Below, in pieces: positions 35,757-44,479 of a stretch of DNA of 64,000 nucleotides. The stretch's first letter is position 1; every line of letters begins with the position of its first letter. The DNA comes from Cellulomonas sp. WB94 (GTDB taxonomy: Bacteria; Actinomycetota; Actinomycetes; Actinomycetales; Cellulomonadaceae): positions 1,364,001 to 1,428,000 of the forward strand of contig NZ_QEES01000002.1 in assembly GCF_003115775.1 (NCBI RefSeq), read 5' to 3'. The notes beneath the pieces are model-generated. The model made no database searches and had not been told where the DNA came from. It saw only the letters and a program-made list of their open reading frames with translations. The position numbers and the translations under genes are program-made.

Positions 35757-37355
35757 GTGGTCTCGCGGTTCGTGCGCAAGGTCCGCACCGCTTCGGGAGC
35801 GGTCGCGGTCCAGATCGTCACGCGCCGGGGCCGGCAGGTCGAACAGGTCGAGCACGTCGGGTCAGCGCATAGCGATGCCGAGCTCGCGTTGCTGCTGGCC
35901 GTAGCGCGTGAGCGGCTGTCCCCAGGCCAAGACGCCCTGGACCTCGGGGACCTGTTGGTGGTCCCGGCGCGGATGGACGACGTCGCGGACTGGACCGCCG
36001 AACCGGAACTGCTCCTGCAGCCGGCGACGCCGGCGGCCGGTGGGCGTCCTGCGGCCGTCGCCGCAGGTGGGCGGGTCGTGGGGACCTCCGCGGACCTGTT
36101 GTGGAAGGTCCTGACCAGCGAATACACCCGGCTGGGGTTCGACGTCCTGGGCGATGACGGGTTCCGGGCGATGGTCCTGGCACGGATCGTGGAGCCGACC
36201 TCCAAGGCCGAGGTCGTCCGCGTCCTGGACGAACTCGACGCACCGGCGGTCAGCCTGCGCACGTTGTTCCGGTCGCTGGCCCGGTGCCAGGCCCAGGACT
36301 ACCGCGACACGTTGGCCAGGGCCGCGTGGGCGCACTCGGTCCGCACCACCGGGACATCGGTCCTGATCTTGTACGACGTGACGACGCTGCACTTCGAGCG
36401 GCCGGACGAGGACGAGCTGCGCAGGGTCGGGATGAGCAAGGAGCACCGCGTGGACCCCCAGGTTCAGGTCGGGCTGCTGGTCGACCCGGGCGGGTTCCCG
36501 CTCGAGGTGCACCTGTTCGAGGGCAGCAAGGCCGAGACGACCACTCTGATCCCCGTACTGACCGCGTTCGGCAAGCGGCACGACGTCACGGACCTGGTCG
36601 TCGTCGCCGACGCCGGGATGCTCTCGGCGGGCAACCTGAACGCCCTGGAGGACGCCGGGTTCTGCTTCATCGTCGGCTCGCGGATCACCCGGGCCCCCTA
36701 CGACCTGGCCGATCACTTCGAACGGCACGGCAACTACTTCACCGACGGGCAGGTCCTGGAATCGACCCGGGACATGGGCACCGGCAAGGCGGCCCGGGCC
36801 CGGCGGGTGGTCTACCAGTGGAAGTTCGCCCGCGAGCAGCACGACAACAAGGCCATCAACGCGATGATCGACCGGGCCGAGAAGATCGCCGACGGCCGCG
36901 CCCCGTTGAAGAAGGCCCGGTTCCTCAAGATCACCGGAGCCACCAAGGAACTCGACCAGGCCACCATCGACCGGGCCCGCCAGTTGGCGGGCCTCAAGGG
37001 CTACGTCACCAACCTGCCGACCGCCACGATGGACGGCGCGGCGGTCATCGCGGCCTACCACGACCTATGGCACGTCGAGCAGTCGTTCCGCATGACCAAG
37101 TCCGACCTACGAGCCCGGCCCGTGTTCCACCACCAACGCGACGCCATCGAAGCCCACCTGACGGTGGTGTTCGCCGCCCTGGCCGTCGCCCGCCATCTGC
37201 AAGACCTCACCGGCATGAGCATCAAGAAGATCGTCCAGGCCCTGCGCACCGCACGCTCAGCAACCATCGAGATCAACGGCCAACGCCTCACCCTCGACCC
37301 CGACCTCACCGAGACCGCCCGCGCCATCCTCAACCGACTCGAAACCGGTCACTAA
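35757..37355 (+). CDS. IS1634-family transposase
   Basis: A DDE transposase of about 532 aa of the IS4-related IS1634 group. The catalytic triad sits in LILYDVTTLHFE (D), VVVADAGMLSAGN (D) and YHDLWHVEQSFRMTKSDLRAR (E, with the Y-(2)-R-(3)-E-(6)-K-like block near the end). RARPVFHHQRDAIEAHL is the typical C-terminal signature. I chose the GTG at 35757 (V-S-R-F-V-R-K-V-R-T-A-S-G-A) because family members begin there; the frame is open upstream to 35649, just inside the left repeat. No frameshift or stop is present, so it may be active. Confidence 0.92.
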   Translation: MVSRFVRKVRTASGAVAVQIVTRRGRQVEQVEHVGSAHSDAELALLLAVARERLSPGQDALDLGDLLVVPARMDDVADWTAEPELLLQPATPAAGGRPAAVAAGGRVVGTSADLLWKVLTSEYTRLGFDVLGDDGFRAMVLARIVEPTSKAEVVRVLDELDAPAVSLRTLFRSLARCQAQDYRDTLARAAWAHSVRTTGTSVLILYDVTTLHFERPDEDELRRVGMSKEHRVDPQVQVGLLVDPGGFPLEVHLFEGSKAETTTLIPVLTAFGKRHDVTDLVVVADAGMLSAGNLNALEDAGFCFIVGSRITRAPYDLADHFERHGNYFTDGQVLESTRDMGTGKAARARRVVYQWKFAREQHDNKAINAMIDRAEKIADGRAPLKKARFLKITGATKELDQATIDRARQLAGLKGYVTNLPTATMDGAAVIAAYHDLWHVEQSFRMTKSDLRARPVFHHQRDAIEAHLTVVFAALAVARHLQDLTGMSIKKIVQALRTARSATIEINGQRLTLDPDLTETARAILNRLETGH

Positions 37356-37360
37356 GGCAA

Positions 37361-37375
37361 GTGGCACGAGTCGGG
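37361..37375 (-). repeat. Right inverted repeat of the IS1634 element
   Basis: Begins 6 bp after the transposase stop and is followed immediately by the second copy of the CCTAA target duplication. Confidence 0.88.
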
Positions 37376-37441
37376 CCTAATCCCGGTCGAACCCCGCAAC
37401 GCCCCACCGACCGGGCGATTTCCCGGCAGACCGACCGCACA

Positions 37442-40400
37442 TCAGACCTCGGCGAGCGCCTTGCGGATGCGCTTGTCGCTCACCGGCACAGGCGTGCCGA
37501 GCTGCTGGGCGAACAGCGAGACACGTAGCTCCTCGAGCATCCAGCGCACGTCGTCGAGCGCGACCTCGCGCGAGCGGTCGCGGGACGCCGACCTCACCTG
37601 GTCTCGCGCGGCGGTGTAGGCGTCCTCGAGCTGGTGGACCTGCCACGCCCGTTCGGCGTCACGGTGCGGGTTGTCGGCGGCCTTCGTCAGGCGGTGCCGG
37701 TCGGCGCGCAGGTACCGGGCGAGATGGGGCAGGCGGTCCGCGCCGGTCGCGGAGACGAACCCGTCGTGGACGAGCCGCGCGGCGTGGTCACGGACGTCGT
37801 GGGTCGTCGCGAGGAGAGCCAGGCTGTTCGACGCGCGCACCGCGACGTCGAGCTCCCGTGCGGCGGTCAGCACGGCGACGACGTCCGTGACGACGGCGTG
37901 CACCGCGTCCTCGAGGCGGTCCCGGACGACAGCCCGCAGCGCGGCGTAGGTCGTCGCGGAGCGGACCTCGGTCGCCGGCCGACCCGCGAGGTGCTCGGCG
38001 ACGAGCCGGTCGATCGCCGCGAGCTGCACGTCCGTGACCAGCGCGTCCGTGGTGCGGTACGGGCCCGAGGCGAGCGTCAGCGCCTGCGTGCCCGACCAGC
38101 GCGTCGTCACCCGGGCCGTCGCGAGACCCGTGTCGAGCAGGAGCAGGCGGCGCAGACCGCGGCGGTGCGACTCGACCTGGACGGCCGGGTCGGCGAGCAC
38201 CCGCAGAGCCACGGCCGACGACTCGTCGACGAGCGCTGGGTAGCCGCGGACGCGGACCCCGCCGGGTCCGTCGGTCTCGACCGTCAGCGGGATCGCGCCG
38301 TCGGGCAGGCCCGCGGGCCACGCCGTCAGGCTCACCTGCTCGGCCAGCGCGGGCTTGCCGATCACCTCGCTCGGGGCGCCGGGAGCCGGCGGGCGGACCG
38401 CGGCCCTGGGTGCGGCCGCCACCACGGTGCCCGCCGGGGCCGACGGGGTCCTCGGTGCCGCGCTGACCGCGTCGCGCATGGCGGTGCGGACCGCCGAGCG
38501 GACTGCCGAGCTCACGGCGTCCTGCGTGCGGGCCGCGAGGCGACGCTGAAGCGCGATGAGGTCCTTGCTCTCGTCGAGCACTCCCCCACGATCGGCCTCG
38601 ACCCGGAACGTCACACGCAGGTGCGCGGGCAGGCGCTCGTCGTCGAACGCGTCCTCCGGGACGTCGACGTCGCGGACCGCGCGGACGGCCTGCGCGAACG
38701 CGTCGTGGAAGGACGGCGCGAGGTCGCCGGCGCGCACGGTGTCCTGCCAGCTCGCGAGGTTCTCGTCGAACCATGCCCCGATGCTGCGTGCGACGTCGGG
38801 CGCCGGCACGAGCTGGACCCGCACGGGCTTCGGCAGCGCGCGGATCGTCGCCGTCACGAGCTCGTCGCGCAGGCCCGGAACCATCCAGCCGAAGCCCTCG
38901 GGGCGGACCCGCGCGAGCAGCACCAGGGGTATATGTACAGTCACGCCATCGGCTTCTGTACCAGGCTCGAACTGGTAGGTCAGGGGCAGCTGCAGATCCC
39001 CCTGCGGCCAGACCGCCGGGAAGTCCGCGGCCGACACCCGGGCCGCGTCGTCGCTCAGCAGAAGCTCGGGCGTGAACGTCAGCAGGTCGGGCTGGGAACG
39101 CTTGGCGGTCTTCCACCACGTGTCGAAGTGCTGCGCCGACACGACGTCGGCGGGGACGCGCTCGTCGTAGAAGTCGAACAGGACGTCGTCGTCGACCACC
39201 AGGTCACGACGGCGGGCGCGCGCCTCGAGGCCCTCGGCCTCCGCGAGCAGCCGACGGTTCTCGTGGAAGAACGCGTGGTGCGTGGTCCACTCGCCCTCGA
39301 CGAGGGCATGCCGGATGAACAGCTCGCGCGCATGCTCGGGGTCGACCTTCGCGTACAGGACCCGCCGCTGCGCGACGATCGGGACGCCGTAGAGCAGCAC
39401 GCGCTCGAGCGCCATCGCGGCGCCCTGCTTCGTCGACCAGGTCGGCTCCGAGTACGTCCGCCTGACCAGGTGCGCCGCGAGGTCCTCGGCCCACTCGGGC
39501 TGGATCCGCGCGACGTCGCGCGCCCAGAGCCGGGACGTCTCGACGAGCTCACCGGCCATGATCCACGCGGGTGGGCGCTTGGCGAGGCCGGATCCGGGGA
39601 AGATCGCGAGCCGCGCACCGCGCGCGCCGAGGTACTCGTTGCGGCCGCGACGGTCGGGCCGGCCCGTGGCTGCGGGCCTCTTGCCGCGACCCGCCGTGGG
39701 GGTCACATCGGTCGCCTCCTGCATGCCGATCTGGCTCAGCAGGCCGGACAGGAGGCTCAGGTGGATGCGGTCGGCGTCCCAGTCCAGCCGCAGGTCACCG
39801 GGCCCGGCCACGGTCTCGGTCGACAGGACGGCCTGCGCCGCGCCCGGAGCGGTCCGGCGGCGGGGCGCGGTCGCGGGGGCGGTCGCGGTCGCTGGCTCGG
39901 TCGCCGTGGCCCCGGGCCGGTCTGCCGCGAGGTTCGCCGTGCGGGACGGGGGAGGGTTCACGACGATCCCGAGCGGCTTGGCCAGCTCGCGCAGCTGCGT
40001 GACGACGTCCTGCCACTCGCGGATCCGCAGGTAGTTGAGGTGCTCGGACCGGCACATCCGGCGGAACGCCGATCCCGACAGGTCGCGCTGCGACTCCTTG
40101 AGGTACTGCCACAGGTTGAGGTAGGTCAGGAAGTCCGACGTCGGGTCCGCGAACCGCGCGTGGGCCTGGTCGGCCTGGGCGCGGTACTCCATCGGACGCT
40201 CGCGGGGGTCCTGGATCGAGAGGGCGGCGGCGATGATCATGACCTCGCGGGCGACCCCGCGCCGGCCGCCCTCGACGATCATGCGGCCGAGCCGGGGGTC
40301 CATCGGCAGCTGGGCGAGCGCGCGACCGACGTCGGTCAGCCGGCCGCCGCGCTTGCCCGCTGCCGGGGCGTGCTCCTCGGCTGCGTCCGCCGCGGGCGCG

Positions 40401-42052
40401 GGAGGGGCCGGCGACGTGACCGGCGCCAGGGCACCGAGCTCGGTGAGCAGCTGGACGCCGTCGCGGACCGCCCGGACGTCCGGGGGATCGACGAACGGGA
40501 ACTTCGCGACGTCGTCGGGGGTCGTCGCAACCCCCACCGCGATCATCTGCAGGATGACCGACGCCAGAGATGTACGCAGGATCTCCGGCTCGGTGTACAA
40601 CGGCCGCGACTCGAAGTCCGCCTCGGAGTACAGCCGGATCGCGATGCCGTCCGCGACGCGCCCGCACCGCCCCGACCGCTGGTTCGCGGACGCCTGGGAG
40701 ATCGGCTCGATCGGCAGCCGCTGGACCTTCGTCGCCTTGGAGTAGCGCGAGATGCGCGCGGTCCCGGGGTCGATCACGTACCGGATGCCCGGCACGGTCA
40801 GTGACGTCTCCGCGACGTTCGTCGCCAGCACGATGCGCCGTGAGCCGTGCGGGTCGAACACGCGGTGCTGCTCGGCCGCAGACAGCCGGGAGTACAGGGG
40901 GAGGAGCTCGACCGCATCGGGACGACGTGGATCGGTCACCCGCTCGCCCAGGTGGCCCGTCAGCGCCTCCTCGGCGTCCCGGATCTCACGCTCTCCCGAG
41001 AAGAACACGAGGATGTCGCCGGGACCGGCGGCGTGCAGCTCGTCGACGGCCTCACAGAGCGCCGTCATCGGGTCTCGGTCCTCGCGTCGCGCCTTGGCCG
41101 ACGTCGCCCCCGACCGTGATCCCTTCGAGCTGCTCGGGCCCCCGCCCGAGGACGCCGCGGGCCCGTCGTCCGACGCGTCGTCGTCCGGCGACAACGGCCG
41201 GTACCGGACCTCGACCGGGTACGTGCGCCCGGTCACCTCGACGACCGGCGCCGGCACTCCGTCGGGGTGATCGGCGCTCGCCGGGCCCGCGAAGTGCGCG
41301 GCGAACCGCGCCGAGTCGATCGTCGCGGACGTGATGATCAGCTTGAGGTCCGGGCGGCGGGGGAGCAGCCGCGTGAGGTACCCGAGGATGAAGTCGATGT
41401 TCAGCGAGCGCTCATGCGCCTCGTCGATGACCAGCGTGTCGTAGGCCCGCAGCATCGGGTCGCGCTGGATCTGCGCGAGCAGGATGCCGTCGGTCATGAC
41501 CTTGACGAGCGTCCGCTCGCTCGACTCGTCGGTGAACCGCACCTGGTAGCCGACGATCTCACCGAGCGACGTGCCGAGCTCGAACGCGATGCGCTCCGCG
41601 ACCGTGCGGGCCGCGATCCGCCGCGGCTGCGTGTGGCCGATCTGCCCGTCGCGCCCGCGGCCGAGCTCGAGCAGGATCTTCGGGATCTGCGTCGTCTTCC
41701 CCGACCCGGTCTCACCCGCGACGATGACGACCTGGTGGTCACGGATCGCGGCGGAGATCTCGTCGCGGCGGGCCGAGACAGGCAGCTGCTCGGGATACGT
41801 GATGGGCGGGACGACGACGGCGCGGCGGGCTTCGGCGCGGCGGGACGGATTGCGGCCAGCAGAGCGACGTTCGGACGGACGCCGCTCGGACGTGCTGCGG
41901 TCTGAACTGCCACGCTCTGACGGGCCGCGCTCGCGCACGGCGTTCCGTTCCGAGTCAGCCACCGCCGGGCGGGCGCGCCGAGCACCCCGGCGTCGACGGG
42001 GCGGACGGGCCGCGTCGGGCGCCGGCGGCTGCTGCTCGCCCGCGGTGCTCAC
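37442..42052 (-). CDS. hrpA: ATP-dependent RNA helicase HrpA
   Basis: A 1,536-aa DEAH-box helicase. Motif I is AGETGSGKTTQIPK, motif II VIDEAHERSLN, motif III IITSATIDS, then the RecA-2 domain with ATNVAETSLTVPGIRYVID and QRSGRCGRVADG, a helicase-associated HA2/OB region and the long DUF3418 C-terminus ending with the F-A-Q-Q-L-G-T motif. In E. coli HrpA resolves stalled ribosomes and processes mRNA. Residues 1-90 are a disordered Arg/Ser-rich leader with repeated S-E-R, not part of the family core. I start at the GTG 42052. The IS1634 element lies 66 bp beyond its stop and does not disrupt it. Confidence 0.93.
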   Translation of the reverse strand: MSTAGEQQPPAPDAARPPRRRRGARRARPAVADSERNAVRERGPSERGSSDRSTSERRPSERRSAGRNPSRRAEARRAVVVPPITYPEQLPVSARRDEISAAIRDHQVVIVAGETGSGKTTQIPKILLELGRGRDGQIGHTQPRRIAARTVAERIAFELGTSLGEIVGYQVRFTDESSERTLVKVMTDGILLAQIQRDPMLRAYDTLVIDEAHERSLNIDFILGYLTRLLPRRPDLKLIITSATIDSARFAAHFAGPASADHPDGVPAPVVEVTGRTYPVEVRYRPLSPDDDASDDGPAASSGGGPSSSKGSRSGATSAKARREDRDPMTALCEAVDELHAAGPGDILVFFSGEREIRDAEEALTGHLGERVTDPRRPDAVELLPLYSRLSAAEQHRVFDPHGSRRIVLATNVAETSLTVPGIRYVIDPGTARISRYSKATKVQRLPIEPISQASANQRSGRCGRVADGIAIRLYSEADFESRPLYTEPEILRTSLASVILQMIAVGVATTPDDVAKFPFVDPPDVRAVRDGVQLLTELGALAPVTSPAPPAPAADAAEEHAPAAGKRGGRLTDVGRALAQLPMDPRLGRMIVEGGRRGVAREVMIIAAALSIQDPRERPMEYRAQADQAHARFADPTSDFLTYLNLWQYLKESQRDLSGSAFRRMCRSEHLNYLRIREWQDVVTQLRELAKPLGIVVNPPPSRTANLAADRPGATATEPATATAPATAPRRRTAPGAAQAVLSTETVAGPGDLRLDWDADRIHLSLLSGLLSQIGMQEATDVTPTAGRGKRPAATGRPDRRGRNEYLGARGARLAIFPGSGLAKRPPAWIMAGELVETSRLWARDVARIQPEWAEDLAAHLVRRTYSEPTWSTKQGAAMALERVLLYGVPIVAQRRVLYAKVDPEHARELFIRHALVEGEWTTHHAFFHENRRLLAEAEGLEARARRRDLVVDDDVLFDFYDERVPADVVSAQHFDTWWKTAKRSQPDLLTFTPELLLSDDAARVSAADFPAVWPQGDLQLPLTYQFEPGTEADGVTVHIPLVLLARVRPEGFGWMVPGLRDELVTATIRALPKPVRVQLVPAPDVARSIGAWFDENLASWQDTVRAGDLAPSFHDAFAQAVRAVRDVDVPEDAFDDERLPAHLRVTFRVEADRGGVLDESKDLIALQRRLAARTQDAVSSAVRSAVRTAMRDAVSAAPRTPSAPAGTVVAAAPRAAVRPPAPGAPSEVIGKPALAEQVSLTAWPAGLPDGAIPLTVETDGPGGVRVRGYPALVDESSAVALRVLADPAVQVESHRRGLRRLLLLDTGLATARVTTRWSGTQALTLASGPYRTTDALVTDVQLAAIDRLVAEHLAGRPATEVRSATTYAALRAVVRDRLEDAVHAVVTDVVAVLTAARELDVAVRASNSLALLATTHDVRDHAARLVHDGFVSATGADRLPHLARYLRADRHRLTKAADNPHRDAERAWQVHQLEDAYTAARDQVRSASRDRSREVALDDVRWMLEELRVSLFAQQLGTPVPVSDKRIRKALAEV

Positions 42053-42144
42053 GACTGACCATTCTCCCTGCTGCCGCAACCGAGATCTCCGAGCCGCCGC
42101 CGCAGGGGCAGCCGCGCCGGCTGGCCGTCCGCAGCCGCAGTGCC

Positions 42145-42150
42145 TAGCGT
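42145..42150 (+). promoter_or_regulatory. -10 box of the YbaK-type gene
   Basis: TAGCGT ends eight bases before the ATG at 42159, and no Shine-Dalgarno is visible, so the transcript is probably leaderless or nearly so. Confidence 0.4.
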
Positions 42151-42158
42151 GGCTCGCC

Positions 42159-42668
42159 ATGAGCGAGCAGAGGACTGACGGAACCGCTGACGCGACACCG
42201 ACGTCGGGGGAGGACCGCGCGACGGCGGCTCTCGACGCGTCCGGCATCGCGTACCGGCTCGCCCGGCACGGTCGGGTCGGGTCGCTCGCCGAGGCCGCGG
42301 CGGCCCGCGGCGTCACGCCTGCGGACATCATCAAGACGATCGTCGTGCGGCGCGGGGACGACGACTTCCTCTTCGTCCTCGTCCCGGGTGACCGCACCAT
42401 CTCGTGGCCGAAGCTCCGCGCGCTGCTCGGCGTGAGCCGCCTGTCGATGCCCGACGCCGCGACCGCCAAGGCCGTCACCGGCTACGAGCGCGGCACCATC
42501 ACACCGTTCGGCTCGCTGCGCGCGTGGCCGGTGATCGCCGACGAACGCGTCGCGGGACGCACGGTCTCGATCGGCGCCGGGGCTCACGGCGTCGCGGCGA
42601 CGATCGACGGGACGGCGCTCATCGATGCGCTCGGCGCGACGAAGGCTGATGTGACCGACCCCAGCTGA
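42159..42668 (+). CDS. YbaK/ProX-type aminoacyl-tRNA deacylase
   Basis: A 169-aa trans-editing enzyme that hydrolyses mischarged tRNA. After a polar N-terminus come AALDASGIAYRLARHGRVGS, the conserved Lys in PADIIKTIVVRRGDD, the FLFVLVPGDRTISWPKLRAL strand pair, and GYERGTITPFG (the G-x-x-x-P-F-G active-site loop). Members remove Ala, Cys or other residues from tRNAPro or tRNACys; specificity cannot be assigned. It is divergent from hrpA with a 106-bp gap, and the HNH gene follows 41 bp downstream. Confidence 0.87.
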   Translation: MSEQRTDGTADATPTSGEDRATAALDASGIAYRLARHGRVGSLAEAAAARGVTPADIIKTIVVRRGDDDFLFVLVPGDRTISWPKLRALLGVSRLSMPDAATAKAVTGYERGTITPFGSLRAWPVIADERVAGRTVSIGAGAHGVAATIDGTALIDALGATKADVTDPS

Positions 42669-42709
42669 TTGCCGACAGCCCGGAGGGCGAGGACACCTAC
42701 GCTGGCCGC

Positions 42710-43105
42710 ATGGTGGTGACCCGAACCCGCAAGGCCAGGGCAGCCCGCAGGCGCAAGCGCCGGATGGACCGCGTCGAGCACGACTTGACCGATGAGCAGT
42801 GGGCGGCGCTGCGATCCGCCTGGGGCGGCTGCGCATACTGCGGCGCGACAGACAAGCCACTGCAGCGCGACTGCGTCCTGCCGATCTCCCGCGGCGGGCG
42901 CTACACGCTCGACAACATCGCGCCGGCCTGCGGCTCGTGCAACGCGAGCAAGTGCAACGCCGAAGTGACCGCCTGGCTGCGGCGCAAGAAGCTCGACGAA
43001 CGCGCCTTCCTGTTGCGCCACGTCGAGATCTCCGCGGCGCTCGTACGGAGGTTCGCCGTCGAACCCGACCCCGGGTCTGCGCCCGCTGAACCGAGTGCGC
43101 CCTGA
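42710..43105 (+). CDS. HNH endonuclease family protein
   Basis: A 131-aa protein with a very basic N-terminus (TRTRKARAARRRKRR). The HNH domain has two zinc pairs, CAYCG and CGSCN, and the core DCVLPISRGGRYTLDNIAPACGSCNASK (as stretches 55-82). The first His of the H-N-H is replaced by Cys (D-C-V-L-P instead of D-H-V-x-P), while N and the final N/K remain, so nuclease activity is uncertain. It lies upstream of sbcDC, but 171 bp away. It could be a free-standing nuclease or a remnant of a mobile gene; base composition is normal. Confidence 0.8.
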   Translation: MVVTRTRKARAARRRKRRMDRVEHDLTDEQWAALRSAWGGCAYCGATDKPLQRDCVLPISRGGRYTLDNIAPACGSCNASKCNAEVTAWLRRKKLDERAFLLRHVEISAALVRRFAVEPDPGSAPAEPSAP

Positions 43106-43264
43106 CCGGTGAGCGATGGACACTCCGCGACCCTGGGTGAGGCAGAGTGCTGAGTCCATGCGACCGGCCCGAGTCGAAGCAGGACGCGACGTCCGCTGGA
43201 GCGACAACGATGGCGTCGCTACCTGGCGATCTGGAACAGAGACGGAGGGACGCCGGCCTGACGG

Positions 43265-43270
43265 TAGGTT
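43265..43270 (+). promoter_or_regulatory. -10 box of sbcD
   Basis: TAGGTT ends six bases before the sbcD ATG, placing the transcription start at the start codon. This is the standard layout of an actinobacterial leaderless mRNA. The gap 43106-43264 contains no gene. Confidence 0.5.
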
Positions 43271-43276
43271 GCCGGG

Positions 43277-44479
43277 ATGAGGGTGTTGCACACGTCGGAC
43301 TGGCACCTGGGCCGCACCCTGCATGGCGTCGACCTGCTCGACCACCAGGCCGCCTACCTCGACCACCTCGTCGACCTGACTCGGTCCGAAGGCGTCGGCG
43401 CGGTGCTCGTAGCAGGCGACGTGTACGACCGTGCCGTCCCTCCCGTCGAGGCCGTGGTCTTGCTGTCCGAGACGCTGGCCCGGCTCGCCGAGCATGCGAC
43501 GGTCGTCGTGACCCCGGGCAACCACGACTCGGCGGCGCGGCTCGGTTTCGGCGCCGCGATCATGCGCGACCGGATCCAGGTGCGCACGCGCGTCGCCGGT
43601 CTCGCCGAGCCCGTCGTGCTGCCCGACGACGCGGGTGACCTGCTCGTCTACGCGCTCCCGTACCTGGACCCCGACGTGGTCCGCCGCGAGCTCTCTGGCG
43701 ACGACGTCAACGACCCGGCTTCCGCACCGCTGCCGCGCTCGCACGAGGCTGTCGTCAGCGCGGCGATGACCCGGGTACGCCGGGACCTCGCGACCCGGGT
43801 CGATGCAGCCGCGCGGTCCGGCCGGCCGCGCCCGCGCGCCGTCGTCATGGCCCATGCGTTCGTCGTCGGCGGCGAGCCGAGCGAGTCGGAACGGGACATC
43901 CGGGTCGGGGGAGTCGACCACGTGCCCGCGGGGGTGTTCGCGGGCATGGACTACGTCGCGCTCGGGCACCTGCACGGACCGCAACGCGTCGGCGCCCCCG
44001 AGGGGTCGGTGCTGCGCTACTCCGGCTCTCCGCTCGCGTACTCGTTCTCCGAGCAGCACCACCACAAGTCGACGGTGCTGCTCGACCTGGGCTCGGGCAC
44101 GGTCGAGCCCGAGCTCGTCCCGGCGCCCGTCCCGCGCCGGCTCGCAGACGTCATCGGCACCCTCGAGGACCTCCTCGGCGCGGCCGGCGAGCCCCACCTC
44201 GACGACTGGCTGCGCGTCACCGTCACGGACGCCCACCGGCCCGCCGACCTGTACCGCCGCGTCAAGGAGCGGTTCGCGCACGCGCTCGTCATCCAGCACC
44301 GTCCGCCCGAGCGCGCGTCGGACCGCGCCGGAGCCACGGTGGTCACCTCGGCGAACGACCCGCTCGTGGTGGCGGCCGAGTTCGTCGTTCACGTGACGGG
44401 CGCGGAGCCCACCGAGGCCGAGCTCGCGGTGCTGCGCCGCGCGTACGAGCAGGTCACCGCAGGCGAGCGGAGCGCCTGA
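43277..44479 (+). CDS. sbcD: Exonuclease SbcCD, nuclease subunit D
   Basis: The Mre11-type nuclease that, with SbcC, opens hairpins and processes DNA ends. 400 aa. All phosphoesterase motifs are present: HTSDWHLGRTLHG, VLVAGDVYDRAVP, VVTPGNHDSAARLGF, VVMAHAFVVGG and YVALGHLHGPQRV. The C-terminal capping domain follows. The ATG directly follows a TAGGTT -10 box, so the operon mRNA is probably leaderless. Its TGA shares one base with the sbcC ATG. Confidence 0.95.
   Translation: MRVLHTSDWHLGRTLHGVDLLDHQAAYLDHLVDLTRSEGVGAVLVAGDVYDRAVPPVEAVVLLSETLARLAEHATVVVTPGNHDSAARLGFGAAIMRDRIQVRTRVAGLAEPVVLPDDAGDLLVYALPYLDPDVVRRELSGDDVNDPASAPLPRSHEAVVSAAMTRVRRDLATRVDAAARSGRPRPRAVVMAHAFVVGGEPSESERDIRVGGVDHVPAGVFAGMDYVALGHLHGPQRVGAPEGSVLRYSGSPLAYSFSEQHHHKSTVLLDLGSGTVEPELVPAPVPRRLADVIGTLEDLLGAAGEPHLDDWLRVTVTDAHRPADLYRRVKERFAHALVIQHRPPERASDRAGATVVTSANDPLVVAAEFVVHVTGAEPTEAELAVLRRAYEQVTAGERSA

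Larger units (their letters stand above)
35641..37375. mobile_element. Complete IS1634-family insertion sequence
   Basis: The 1,735-bp element is bounded by 15-bp inverted repeats with one mismatch: CCTGACTCGTGCCAC (35641-35655) and GTGGCACGAGTCGGG (37361-37375). It is flanked by a direct target duplication CCTAA at 35636-35640 and 37376-37380. It carries one intact transposase gene. Intact ends and duplication indicate a recent insertion, placed between a small gene and the 3' end of hrpA. Confidence 0.9.

Noticed and set aside
37634-40804. Long plus-strand open frame opposite hrpA
   Set aside because: Antisense shadow of a well-supported helicase gene; the composition is repetitive Arg/Gly/Val without a family.
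43106-43276. A small gene between the HNH gene and sbcD
   Set aside because: The short frames lack codon bias and ribosome sites, and the region is better explained as the sbcD promoter.
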